Below, in pieces: positions 1-9,167 of a stretch of DNA of 64,000 nucleotides. The notes beneath the pieces are model-generated. The model searched no databases. It was given only the letters and a program-made list of their open reading frames with translations, and was not told where the DNA came from. Origin of the DNA: Budorcas taxicolor. Its lineage: Eukaryota > Chordata > Mammalia > Artiodactyla > Bovidae. The first letter of the stretch is position 1, and the number at the start of each line of letters is the position of its first letter. Made by a program: the position numbers and the translations under genes. The stretch covers positions 70,058,001 to 70,122,000 of the forward strand of contig NC_068926.1 of the NCBI RefSeq assembly GCF_023091745.1. The letters are read 5' to 3'.

Positions 1-832
1 CTGCCTGACCGGTATGACTGGTTCCTGCCTGGGGCCCCTCTGAGGGAGTTCTCTGCATCGCGGTGTTCAGACACACAAGGCCCTCAGAGCCCAAGCAAGC
101 TGAAACCAGCCTTTTATTCTGAATATCCTCTTAAGAGGAAAAACAACCCTCTGCTGGCAGACAAGTCTGCAAGTTCCTCATCAGTCTCACTAAAAAGTCG
201 ATCTAAAAAGACGTCCTGCCGTTCTTCCCCCTCATAAAGGGGATCTGTGGGTTCAGGTAGGCTCTGGAACCACCAGGTCAGAGCATATCAAAGATCTCGT
301 TGTTCAGAAGACTCTGGGTGCCCAGCTCCGTGCCCTGTAATTCTGGGGTCTCTTGGCCCAGGACCGCCAGTGGTGGGGGCGGGGGCCCGGCAGCAGCGTG
401 GGAGCCTACGCAGTCCCAGAGGCACTTGTTTCAGTCCCTCCCCCGGCAGCCATTCAAGCGGGGAAAGTCGCTGGAGGAGCCCGGCCTCCCGCCCCCAGAG
501 GGGGCCCCTCGCCTGGTGCCGGAAACACAAAGGGAGCCCAGGGAGAAGAATGGTGAGGCCCGGTGGCTGTGGCTGCAGCCGGAGGAATCCGGCCCCTTCC
601 CACAAGGCCCCGAGAAGAGGCAGCAGGGCCCGCCTAGAGCCAGCGAACGTCCCCCGAGGCAAGAGAAAGCTGGTCGTGGCCACACCACCTCAAAAATCAG
701 CGTCGTTAAAACCCTCTGCCCAAACCTGACGCGGCCCCACAAGGGCGAGTGACTCCCCAGACGCTGGCGAGGAGCTGGCTGCTCCAGGAGCTGGGCTGGG
801 GCAGGTCACGGGGTCGGGGCGCCGCTCCTCAC
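1..832 (-). other. PATZ1: PATZ1 intron 1, exon-proximal part
   Basis: This stretch follows the donor of the PATZ1 first coding exon on the minus strand. Exon sequence ends TTCTCCAG and the intron begins GTGAG (donor GT at 832-831). If the intron is not spliced, the reading frame meets TGA immediately (AGG TGA, stop at 829-831). The interval is GC-rich near the exon. Open frames on both strands here match no family I recognise and look like GC-rich noise. An AATAAA lies at its far end (see the separate entry). Confidence 0.85.
113..118 (-). terminator. Candidate intronic poly(A) signal in PATZ1 intron 1
   Basis: TTTATT on the plus strand reads AATAAA in the PATZ1 direction. About 30-45 nt further along the transcript, at about 66-82, lies a GT-rich stretch (CTTGTGTGTCTGA) that resembles a downstream element. 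Use of this site would give an mRNA ending about 720 nt past exon 1. The motif is seen; usage is inferred. Confidence 0.4.
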
Positions 833-2103
833 CTGGAGAAGCCTTTCCCGCAGCTCTGGCAGGTGTACGGCTTGCCCACGGACCCGTCGTGGGAGCGCAC
901 GTGGTAGGACATGCGGTCCTTCCTCTTGAACCGCAGCCCGCACACGGGGCAGGAGTAGGGCTTCTCCCCCGAGTGGGAAAGCTTGTGCCGGTTGAGATGG
1001 TACACGTCACGGAAGATCTTGCCGCAGATCTCACATGCCACCTGCTTCCTGGTCCGGCTCCTCTTTCGAGGGCCGTCGGGGTCCTCAGAGATGGGCAGCC
1101 CGTTCTCACCCAGCCTCGGAGGAGGAAGGTCGATGTAGCCCAGCTGGAGGCTGGTGACACCATGCTGGGCCTCGTGCTGCCGGAGCCGGTTGGCATCAGT
1201 GAACACCTTCCCACACAGGCCGCACGGAAGGATGCCTGCCTCCCTTAGGCCCCCCGGGGACCCGAACATTGAGTCCAGCAGGTTGGCCTTCCTTGGGCGG
1301 CCCCGGCCTCGCTTGCCAGTCAGGGGAGGAGCACTGGATGCCACATTGGGGAAGGGTGAGGTCAGTAGCTGGGGGGACAGGGGTCCGGCCACCATGGGCA
1401 AGCGGTCCACCCCAGGTAACACAGGCAGGGAGGCCTGGCTCGCAATGGCTGCACCAGCTGCCCGCGCCGCCTCCTCCTCGGGCTGCATGCTGCCTGCGAT
1501 GCCATTGCTGTTGGCGGCTAAGGCTGCCCCGTTGGTCATGTCCAAAGGGAAACCCAAGTCCGAGGTCCCCGGGGGACGAAAGAGCATGATGTCGGCCCGG
1601 GCAGGGGGCACCAGGATCTGCACATTGGACTGTTTGATGACTTCCTGGCAGATCTCAATGACCGACCTCATCAGCAGAAACTTGGCGGCGGTCATAAGCT
1701 CAGGGAAGCTCTCCAGGCGAACCACGATGCGGGAGGTGTAGGCGAAGTCCAGTATGTCCCCAAACACCTTGGAGCTGATGGTGTGCATCTCCAGCTCCCG
1801 GCTGCCCCCAGCCCCGCCGCCCGGGGCCGCCGCCGCGCCCCCCACGTCAGTGGGGCCCCCGTCCGCAGCTCCGCCGTCGCCCAACTGGGCGCTGAACACC
1901 GACTCAAAGTACTCGCTGCAGGCGGCCAGCACCGCGCGGTGCGCTGGGAAGCTCTCGTCGCCTACCCGCAGGAGCACGTCGCAGAAGCGCCCGCCGTTTT
2001 TGCGCTGCTGGTTCAGGTTGTGCAGCATCTCCGTGCTGTGTCTGCTCACCTGGTAGGTGTAGCAGCCCGACGGGCCGCAGGAAGCGTCGTTCACTCGCTC
2101 CAT
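833..2103 (-). CDS. PATZ1: PATZ1, first coding exon (partial gene)
   Basis: PATZ1 (MAZR) is a nuclear transcription factor that binds GC-rich DNA and recruits co-repressors. This exon encodes the first 424 residues (423 complete codons plus part of codon 424) of a protein of about 687. Visible parts: a BTB/POZ domain at about 20-160 (FCDVLLRVGDESFPAHRAVL near 40), interrupted by a Gly/Ala-rich loop at about 76-100; an AT-hook KRGRGRPRK at 264-272; C2H2 zinc finger 1 at C294/C297/H310/H314; a second basic patch RKRSRTRK at 346-353; finger 2 at C357/C360/H373/H377; and finger 3 at C385/C388/H401/H405. Finger 4 starts at C415/C418 and is cut by the exon end, so later exons must complete it. The ATG at 2103-2101 has a good context (GGCCATGG). 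The protein matches human PATZ1 almost throughout, as I recall it. The remaining exons lie outside the window. Confidence 0.97.
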
Positions 2104-2281
2104 GGCCGCCGCCCCCTCCCCACAAGCCGGGCCGCGGCACTTACCCGCCCCACTCCCTTTCCCTAGGCAGCGAGAAGCGGGGCGCAGCGAACGTGTCTAT
2201 ACTCCCCACACGTGCCGGCCCGGGGCTCTGTAATCTCGCAGGTGCGCCGAGCGCACACGCCCCCTGCCCGGATCGGACTGT

Positions 2282-2311
2282 CTAGACGGCAGGACGCACC
2301 ACCGCCCACAT
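2282..2311 (-). other. Upstream ORF in the PATZ1 leader (9 codons)
   Basis: ATG at 2311-2309 and TAG at 2284-2282 encode MWAVVRPAV. The start has G at -3 but T at +4, so its context is moderate. It ends about 180 nt before the PATZ1 start, leaving room for re-initiation. It is the only ATG between the predicted transcription start and the main start codon. Confidence 0.45.
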
Positions 2312-2488
2312 AGCTGCCCCCACCCCTGCCAGATCGTGCACTCTTCTCTCGTCTCCGCCCGCCCGCCCGCCTCCCCTTCTCTTTCTACCTCCGGGGGGGT
2401 ACGCGAGCAAAGAGGTGCGCCCCTCCCGCAAACACGCCTGCCACCTCCCCTCCCGCCCGCCAGGCGGCGCCGGCGCGCAGCCAAGAGG

Positions 2489-2547
2489 GCGCGCGCGCGC
2501 GGGGAGGAGGAGGGGGGGGTCTGTTGCGCAGGCGCGCGCGCGCGCGC
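2489..2547. repeat. Alternating (GC)n tracts in PATZ1 leader
   Basis: There are two pure alternating GC/CG runs, at 2489-2501 and 2532-2547, separated by a purine-rich G tract (GGGGAGGAGGAGGGGGGGG). Such tracts favour Z-DNA and, in RNA, very stable structure. Confidence 0.85.
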
Positions 2548-3105
2548 CGCGGTTTTTCCCGGGCCCGCTGGGGGCGCGCGCTGCGTCCCCTGCAAAGCGC
2601 GAGCCGGGGCGGGGGCGCCGGAGCGGAGGAAACAAAAGGCTAAGGCGGCGGCGGCGCCGGGGCGCGCACCAGGGCGGCAGCGCGGGCCGGATCCCGGAGT
2701 CTGGCGGGCGGAGTCGGCAGCGAAGGCTGGAGCGGGCGGGCAGCGGCGGCGGCAGGGCGGGCCCTTTCCCGGGCTGAGCGAAGACGGCGGCGGAGCGACT
2801 GCGTTGCGGCCCCGGGCTCCGTGTGTTCGGAGCGGAGGAAAGATGGCAGCGGCTGCACTTCCTCTTGCACTTTCACCCCTGGGGGGAGGAGAAGGAGGGG
2901 GCGATACCAACAACACCCCCCCCCCCCTCGCTTGCAGAAAAAAAAAAGAAACGGCGAGCTCGGCGTGGGGGGCCCCCGGTGCCCCCGGCCCCGCACGTGC
3001 GCACCCGGATCCCTGGCCCGGACCGCCCCGCGCTGCAAACTTTCCACTTTCTTTGTGCCGAGCGCCCCCCCCTCACTCAGCCGAGGATGCACGTCCCCCC
3101 TTCCC

Positions 3106-3113
3106 TATTTATA
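3106..3113 (-). promoter_or_regulatory. TATA box, PATZ1 direction
   Basis: TATTTATA on the plus strand reads TATAAATA (then G) on the minus strand, a consensus TATA box. It predicts transcription initiation near 3080-3084, about 980 nt upstream of the ATG. A TATA box inside a CpG island is a minority arrangement. Confidence 0.6.
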
Positions 3114-3176
3114 CACCCCCCCTCGCAGCTCCGCTCCCCCCCGCTTCCTGCCCCCCCTCCCCAGTCCCCTGCTCCG

Positions 3177-3270
3177 CCAATGCTAGCGCAGACTGAGCCC
3201 CCGTCCGGCCCCCGCCTCCCCACCCCGCCCACGGGGCCGGGGGCTGCAGTCTCAGCCCCCCCGGACCAAT
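3177..3270 (-). promoter_or_regulatory. Two CCAAT boxes upstream of the TATA box
   Basis: CCAAT occurs on the plus strand at 3177-3181 and 3266-3270, so it is inverted (ATTGG) relative to PATZ1. The first lies about 65 bp upstream of the TATA box, the usual NF-Y distance. The second overlaps an octamer-like ATGCAAAC at 3269-3276. Confidence 0.55.
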
Positions 3271-4140
3271 GCAAACGAAGCGCCTAGCCAGCAAACCAGC
3301 TCCCACTGCCCCTCCCTCCCCGCCAAGAGTGGCGGCTAGCGGACAGGGCCAGGGGAGGGGGGAGACCGAGGGGGTGCAGATCCGGGGCCCCCAGCCTGCG
3401 GTGTGCACCCGTAAGTCGAGCGGGCGTCTGCTACGCTTCGGCACCCCCCTTTGATCCGCGAAATCCCCAGAAGTCGCCTGCGACCGCCTCCCCCATTCCC
3501 AAACCCAGAGAGGGCCAGGGTCCTCGGTGGGGGCAGGCCAAACCGCCGGAGCTCCTTCTGGACCCCGCGCACTGACTGAGCCGAAGGGGCTTCGAACCCG
3601 AGAAAGCTGGGGATACGAGGCCATCGTCCATCCTCTCCCCAAAACCTCCACACGCCAAGCTTTGTGCCCTAGGGAGTGGAAAGTCACCAGCTTTGGGAGG
3701 CGACAACAGAGGCAAGGGCGGTGGGCAGGAGCTGGCATCCCCGCGTTCCCCAGGAAAATAGGGGTACAGGAGGCTCCAGGGAGCCTTCCTGAGGTCGGGA
3801 GCATCCCCAGCGCCCGCAGCCCAGCAAGTCGCCGAGCGCTCGGGCCCTGAGCCCGGCGGGCGGGCCTGGACGCTTTGTCCCCGGCTGTCCGGGAGATGCT
3901 GCCGCGCACGGGTTGGACGCAGAGGTTCGTCTGCTCGGGAAGACCCGGCTACCGCCGCCAGGGAGCCCGACTTGGAGCCCTGGGCTGCAGGCACAGCGTG
4001 TGCGGGCGGGAAGTTCCCACAGTTGTAAAGAGGGAACGAAGTATGTGTTCCAAACTTTCCACGGTTCCAAACTGAGCGCTTCCATTAAGAGAAGCGGTGT
4101 GCGGGGGGGCGGGGGGGTGGAAAGCATTCTGGGTATTAGC

Positions 4141-4148
4141 ATGCAAAT
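4141..4148 (+). promoter_or_regulatory. Consensus octamer (POU) site ATGCAAAT
   Basis: A perfect ATGCAAAT lies about 1 kb upstream of the predicted PATZ1 start, still in GC-rich sequence and next to an 18-bp imperfect palindrome at 4255-4272. The motif is seen; function is inferred. Confidence 0.4.
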
Positions 4149-4330
4149 GAACGGGCCCGGCTTCCAACTCCTTTCGGGATTCACACCGCCGCGCGCCCTA
4201 GTTGCGCGGAGCCACGCGCGCCCGGGGGCTTCCGGGCGTGGCACCGCGGGAGGACTCGAGTTCGAATTCGAGACCTCGCCTTGGTGGTTGTGTGTCCCAG
4301 TGCCGGTCACTCGGTCTCTCTGAACCTTAG

Positions 4331-5229
4331 TTAAACACACTCAGATTCCTAATAGGTACACCGAGGACAGCAACACCTGTCTCGAAGTCTGCACAGCACG
4401 TAATTCTGGGCCGGGTCTTTCTACTTACACACCTCCGCCTTTCTAGGCAGAGTAGGTGTGAAACACCTGCTGAAGAAGATAAGCGATGACGCTTTGAGGC
4501 TTGAAGGAAGTTCTCTGGACCCGGAGCCAGGCCGTCTGTATTCTAAGCCCAAGATAGCTGTGCCGCCTCAGGCTGCTGCCCCCACCTCTCTGAGCCACAG
4601 GGCAGATCTTTTGGTGGCTTCTGGGAGCCGGCAATGTTTGTGTTGGAGAGCAGCGACAAAGAAAGAGGGAAGGGATCTGATTATTGAGTGCTTACGGTGT
4701 AACACACAGCCTCTCTCCAAGATAGATAGAGCTACTCCCATTCTACCGTTGAAGAAAATGAATGACTTGCCCTAGACCACACAGGTGGTGGTGGAGCCAG
4801 GAATCTACCTGGGTGTGCCCCTTCTTTGCCAGTGGCTCCCGAACCCCCCTCAGTGTCTCCACATGAACTAGGAACTGGTTCTCAGTTCGCTGTGTTTAGA
4901 AAAACACAGTGCTGAGACATTCATCCTGGAGGGGTCACTTTGAGAACATGGGTTCACAGAGTGCTCTCAGAACTCTGCTCCACAGTGCTCAGGAAAACAG
5001 CAGATGCATCAGCCCCATTTTGCAGATAGGAAGCCTGAGGCTCAGGGAACTTGAGTGAGTGGCCCATGATCCCACTATGAGGAAGTGGCCAGAGACTGAT
5101 CTAGCTCCCAGTCTTGAAAGCTACTGGGAGCTTTTTTCTGCATATCCTCTGGGCAGAATAATTGTGTGGTTGGCCTGTGATGGTCTCCCATTTTCATCTA
5201 TGGCTGAACTTTTCATCTTGCCTATCTCT
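4331..5229. repeat. Gene-free stretch with two MIR fragments
   Basis: MIR-type SINE remnants lie at about 4680-4830 (TTATTGAGTGCTTACGGTGT start, then GAAGAAAATGAATGACTTGCC) and about 5005-5130 (CCCATTTTGCAGATAGGAAG then GAGGCTCAGGGAACTTGAG). No coding potential was recognised in the remainder. Confidence 0.55.
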
Positions 5230-6075
5230 TAGGTTCTTTATTTTTTGATATAATTGAGATGAAATTCACATAAAATTATCCATTTTAAAGTGTGTAATTC
5301 AGCAGCACTTATTACTTTCATAGTGTTGTGCAAACAAGACCTCTTATCAAGTTCCAAGACATTTCTGTTACCCTAAAATAAAATTCTGTCTCCACTCCCC
5401 ACTTCCTCCAGCCCCTGGCAACCACCAGTCTCCATTCTGTTTCTATGGATTTCCCTGTTCTAAATATTTAATATAAATGGAATCACACAATATTTGATCT
5501 TTTGAGTCTGGCTTTTTAAACTTAGCATAATGTTTTCGACCTTGTAGCACTATCATTCCTTTTTATGGCTGAGTTCCACCATTTGGATATACTACCTTAC
5601 ATTTCTCTATCTGTTCATCGGGTTGGTGGTCTTTTGGCTACAGTGATTAGTATCGCTGCTGCTGCTGCTGCTAAGTCGCTTTAGTCGTGTCCAACTTTGT
5701 GTGACCCCATAGACAGCAGCCCACCAGGCTCCCCTGTCCCTGGGATTCTCCAGGCAAGAGTACTGGAGTGGGTTGCCATTTCCTTCTCCAATGCATGAAA
5801 GTGAAAAGTGAAAGTGAAGTCGCTCAGTCAGGTCCAACCCTCAGCGACCCCAAGGCCTGCAGCCTTCCAGGCTCCTCCGTCCATGGGATTTTCCAGGCAA
5901 GAGCACTGGAGTGGGGTGCCATTGCCTTCTCCGGATTAGTACCGCTATGAACATCCAATTACAAATGTTTGCTTAAGTACCTGCTTTCAATTCGTTTGGG
6001 TATATACCTATCAGTAGAATTGGTATCATATGATAATCTGTGATAATTCTGTGTTTAACTGTTTTCCACAGAGGC
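5230..6075 (-). mobile_element. L1M-type LINE 3' fragment (split by a Bov-A2 SINE)
   Basis: This stretch matches the old mammalian L1 3' region in antisense: CCCCTGGCAACCACCAGTCT, TATAAATGGAATCACACAAT, TTTTTATGGCTGAGTTCCAC, TGGGTATATACCTATCAGTA. It resumes after the SINE at about 5947. Confidence 0.75.
5658..5933 (-). mobile_element. Bov-A2 SINE (dimeric) with target-site duplication
   Basis: There are two tandem Bov-A units, each with the TCCAGGCAAGAG(T/C)ACTGGAGTGG core, a (GCT)n end and the GTGAAAAGTGAAAGTGAAGT linker. It is flanked by GATTAGTA(T/C)CGCT at 5645-5657 and 5934-5946, a clean 13-bp duplication with one mismatch. Confidence 0.9.
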
Positions 6076-6119
6076 GTCACCATTATACATTACTACTACA
6101 CATGTCTTTTTATGAGCAA

Positions 6120-6245
6120 TTTTAGGCTGATCAAACCTCTCATTTTATGAATAAGCATGCTGGGGCTCAGAGAGGTTAAGTAACTTGCCCAAGGTCACAC
6201 AGCAAGGTTCAGACTAGAATGACATTTTCCTGAGTCCCTAGCCTT
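6120..6245 (-). repeat. MIR SINE fragment
   Basis: It contains the MIR core GAGAGGTTAAGTAACTTGCC followed by CAAGGTCACACAGCAAG. Confidence 0.75.
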
Positions 6246-7190
6246 CCACCCATGAAGAGTCTGCTATGCACCTTCAAAGACCTGAACTATTTGCCTGAGC
6301 ATCCAATGACTGATTTGACAGACCTGTCCAGTGAACAGCTAAATCAAGTGTAGTATGAAGCTCCTTCTCTTTTCTCAACATCTGTCCAAAGACCCCACCA
6401 CCATGTTCCCAGTTTCCAGATCACAGCCTGAAAAGATGTGGAGCTCATAACCCCTGTGTCTGCCTCCTGCTGCTAGCTAGGTGGGCCCCCTTCTGTTTCT
6501 GTGGAGACCACGCGCCTCCATCTTGGCAGTGCACCAGCTGGACAGCTAACCAAGAGCATCCTCGTCTCCCAGGCTGAGAGGAGCTGTCCAGGCTGTTCGG
6601 TCACTAGATCCGTATTTACTGAGCACCTACTAAGCACTAGTTTTTTTGTCTGTTTGTTTTTCAAAAATTGTTTTAGATGCTAGGGATACAGCAGTGAGCA
6701 AGTTAGACCACGAACCGTGCCCTCAAGGAGCCCACAGCCTAGGGAAGGAGACAGACAAAAAAAAAAAAAAAGAACATCAAAGACTTCTCTTGTCTCTCCT
6801 CCCCCATTCTTCAAATTCTCCCATCCTTCCAGGCCCTGCTCAAATCCCACTTCCTCTGGGACATCCTCTCCACAAGCCCAGATCCAAGTAATAACTCCTC
6901 TCATCTCTCACAGAGCATTTTTCCCCCTGATTGGAAAAGTGATATGTGCATTGCAGGAAAATGTAGAAAATACATGAAAAGATAACAAAAAAAGGAAGAT
7001 CCTCTATAATCTCATGACCAAGAATTCAGCGCTGCCGTTTCCTTCTGGTCTGTCTCTCCTGCATACGTATAACGTTTCTGTTTTGTAAACATAATTGGGT
7101 TCTATTTTACATGCTGCTGTAGACTCTGGTCTCATAGCAATGTATTTTCCTCCCAGCATGTTCCAGCGTTCCTGTCTGGGAACAGGGTGT
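6246..7190. repeat. Gene-free stretch with an L2-like fragment
   Basis: About 6785-6950 resembles an L2 LINE end (CCTTCCAGGCCCTGCTCAAA, then TCCCACTTCCTCTGGGACAT). 6757-6771 is a short poly(A). 6950-7190 looks like another old interspersed repeat that I cannot name. No credible coding exon. Confidence 0.4.
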
Positions 7191-7340
7191 TGATAATAAC
7201 AGCGGACATTTATTGAACAGTAACTGCCAGGCATGGCACTGAGGACGTTAACTTGGTTTACCGTCTGTCATTCTCGAAACTCCCCCACGAGGTGCATGCT
7301 CTGGGATTCTCATTTTGCAGAGGAGGGCACTGGGGAATGG
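7191..7340 (+). repeat. MIR SINE fragment
   Basis: The MIR-like order is ACATTTATTGAACAGTAACTG, GCCAGGCATGGCACTGAGGA, then a diverged CATTTTGCAGAGGAGG end. Confidence 0.6.
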
Positions 7341-9051
7341 CCAGATGAGGAAGGGGCCAGGGTCGCCGAGTATGCATAAAGCAGGGTGGCACCTGGACCC
7401 CGACCGCTCCTGGGGCCTTCCCCACAAACCCAGACTGCCAGGCTTTGGTCGAGCAATTGGCTGTGAGCCAGGGATCCAATGGGAGGAGGTGATGGAGAGA
7501 AGCAAGCCAGAGGGGCACCTTGGTTTCTGCCAGGCAACCAGAAAGCACCCTTCACACCTTTTCCGGGCTTGCTTAGAAGGCCTGTGACAGCCACGCGCCT
7601 CCTCCGCCGGCTCCCCAGTGCTGGGCCGTGTCCACAGGGTCATTCGTTGGGCCACGACGGCACCTTACGCAGGAGCAGAACACGGGGTCTGGAGCCAGAT
7701 AGACAGTGCAGTTTTGGGCGAACTTGCCAGAACTTTGTTTAGTGCCTCCAGCCATCCTCTGAGGGAACGATTATTGCCCTCTTTCTGTAGGTGAGGTTAC
7801 TGGGAAGTGAGGTGGTTCGTCCAAGCCTGCGTTGATGGAGGATGGGGTCCAAGTCAAGAGCTGGCCTTCCTGACTTCAGCAGCCAGTCTCTTAGCACTGA
7901 ACCCTAGGCCTCTTTTCTTTCTTGACAGCTGGGTTTTCTTCGTGCCTGGGAAGAGCATGCAAATCATTTGCCTCTTCACAGAGGATCCTGCAAGAGGCCC
8001 CAGAGCTTCTGCCTCCACCCCCACCCAGCTTATCTCGGCCTCTCTGGGCTGTGGTCTCCGGGGCCTGACAGGGACCCTGCAGGCTGGGGTTTATCATCAG
8101 CCATATTTCCTGCCGCTTTGTCACCAGCAGGACTTTCTGTCTTTCAGTCAATCAGGAACAACCAAAAAAAGCAAAAAGGCTTTCTATGTAATCATCTTAT
8201 TTTTTTCCTCTGTGCAAATCTATGAGAATTTTTCTTCTTGCTCCTAATTAGTGGAAGAAGAGCTATGGTGCCACTGGTGACATGGGTGCAGGAAACACAG
8301 CAGGTGATAAGCTGTTGTATGTATCCTTGCACGCGCGCACACGCGCACACCCACATATGAAAGACAAGGGGCCACCTGAAGAAAGCTGGCTCCAGATGCC
8401 AGACAAAGTCTATATCCTTAATACAGAAAGAATTCTTCAAGATCAATTAAAACAAAAACATCCCTCAAATCAGGATATTTGCTTTACTGTGTTTTAGGCA
8501 TTTTGTGAATTTGAAATTTTTCAAAATAAATGAATTCACTAAAAAAAGAACTCTGAACCACACAGCATTGTGAATTTACTAAATGCCACTGAATTACGCA
8601 CAGTAAAATGTTGCCTTTTACATTATGTGAATCTTACTTCAATTAAAAAATTTTTTTTGTTTTTCCTTTCCATCCATCTAGTAGGCTTTGTTGGTTTAGT
8701 GTTACATAACATTTTTCATGACCTAATTATACAAAAGGTAAATGATTGCTACAAAATACAGAAATATAGAAATAAAATTGTTTTACAAACAACCATAATC
8801 CCAACCAGCAACAACCCAGTTACAAGTGGGAGAGCATTTATTGGTAGTAATCTAGTTTATATTCCTTTTCTTCTCTTTCTTGATGCAAAGACGTTAATTT
8901 AAAAAAGAATATCCTAAAGGAAAAAATGTGCAAAGGATGCAAGCAGGCAACTCACAAAAAGAGGAAATGCAAACATCCTATAAAAACCAAATACTATTTC
9001 CAGTGTACTAGTTTGCCTCCATTTAAATATGGCTTCCCCAGATATCCTAAG
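7341..9051. other. Gene-free stretch; MIR remnant and octamer pair
   Basis: A MIR-like remnant lies at about 7680-7860. A POU-type inverted pair lies at 7957-7971. Short CA/CG dinucleotide sequence is at 8328-8352. 8400-8900 is A/T-rich and resembles old LINE tails, but I cannot assign it firmly. I see no supported exon or RNA gene. Confidence 0.4.
7957..7971 (+). promoter_or_regulatory. Octamer with inverted half-site (GCAAATCATTTGC)
   Basis: A perfect ATGCAAAT octamer at 7957-7964 runs directly into ATTTGC, forming the 13-bp palindrome GCAAAT-C-ATTTGC. GATA-like CTTATCTC follows about 70 bp later. Regulatory role is inferred. Confidence 0.3.
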
Positions 9052-9167
9052 TATTGGGTTGGCCAAAAAGTTTGTTCAGTTTTAAGAAAAAGACACATCC
9101 TTGGTGAAAATTTAACATGTCTTACAGTTTTACTTAAAACTGAACAAACTTTTTGACCAACCGAATA
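9052..9167. mobile_element. Short mariner-derived MITE with near-perfect inverted repeats
   Basis: The element is bounded by TA dinucleotides. The left arm begins TTGGGTTGGCCAAAAAGTTT. The right arm, reversed, begins TTCGGTTGGTCAAAAAGTTT and continues to match. Over the outer 35 bases the two arms differ at only two positions. The total is 116 bp, so the transposase region is deleted. Transcribed RNA would fold into a long hairpin on either strand. TIRs of this kind are known from bovine mariner copies and, as I recall, from the ruminant miR-2284/2285 group. Confidence 0.85.

Larger units (their letters stand above)
2104..3082 (-). other. PATZ1: PATZ1 5' leader (predicted)
   Basis: This is the stretch between the predicted TATA-directed start near 3082 and the ATG at 2103. 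It is extremely GC-rich. In the gene direction it has only one ATG, which opens a 9-codon upstream ORF. Whether the leader is continuous or spliced cannot be told from sequence alone. The longer open frames here start at GTG or other non-ATG codons and are not credible genes. Confidence 0.5.
2104..4330. promoter_or_regulatory. CpG-island promoter region of PATZ1
   Basis: This region is dense in CpG from inside PATZ1 exon 1 to about 3300, with a looser GC-rich shoulder to about 4330. It contains many GGGCGG/CCGCCC-type boxes, a TATA box, two CCAAT boxes and, in the shoulder, an octamer site. I see no coding exon in 3300-4330. A divergent non-coding transcript is possible but not shown by the sequence. 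Confidence 0.75.

Noticed and set aside
247..1741. Long open frames on both strands opposite and beside PATZ1 exon 1
   Set aside because: They overlap the true PATZ1 frame, are GC-rich and low-complexity, and carry no recognised domain. In very GC-rich DNA stop codons are rare.
2197..3909. Long Pro/Ala/Arg/Gly-rich open frames in the CpG island, including a 239-codon minus frame in the leader
   Set aside because: Several begin at GTG or other non-ATG codons and none shows a family match. They are composition artefacts of the CpG island.
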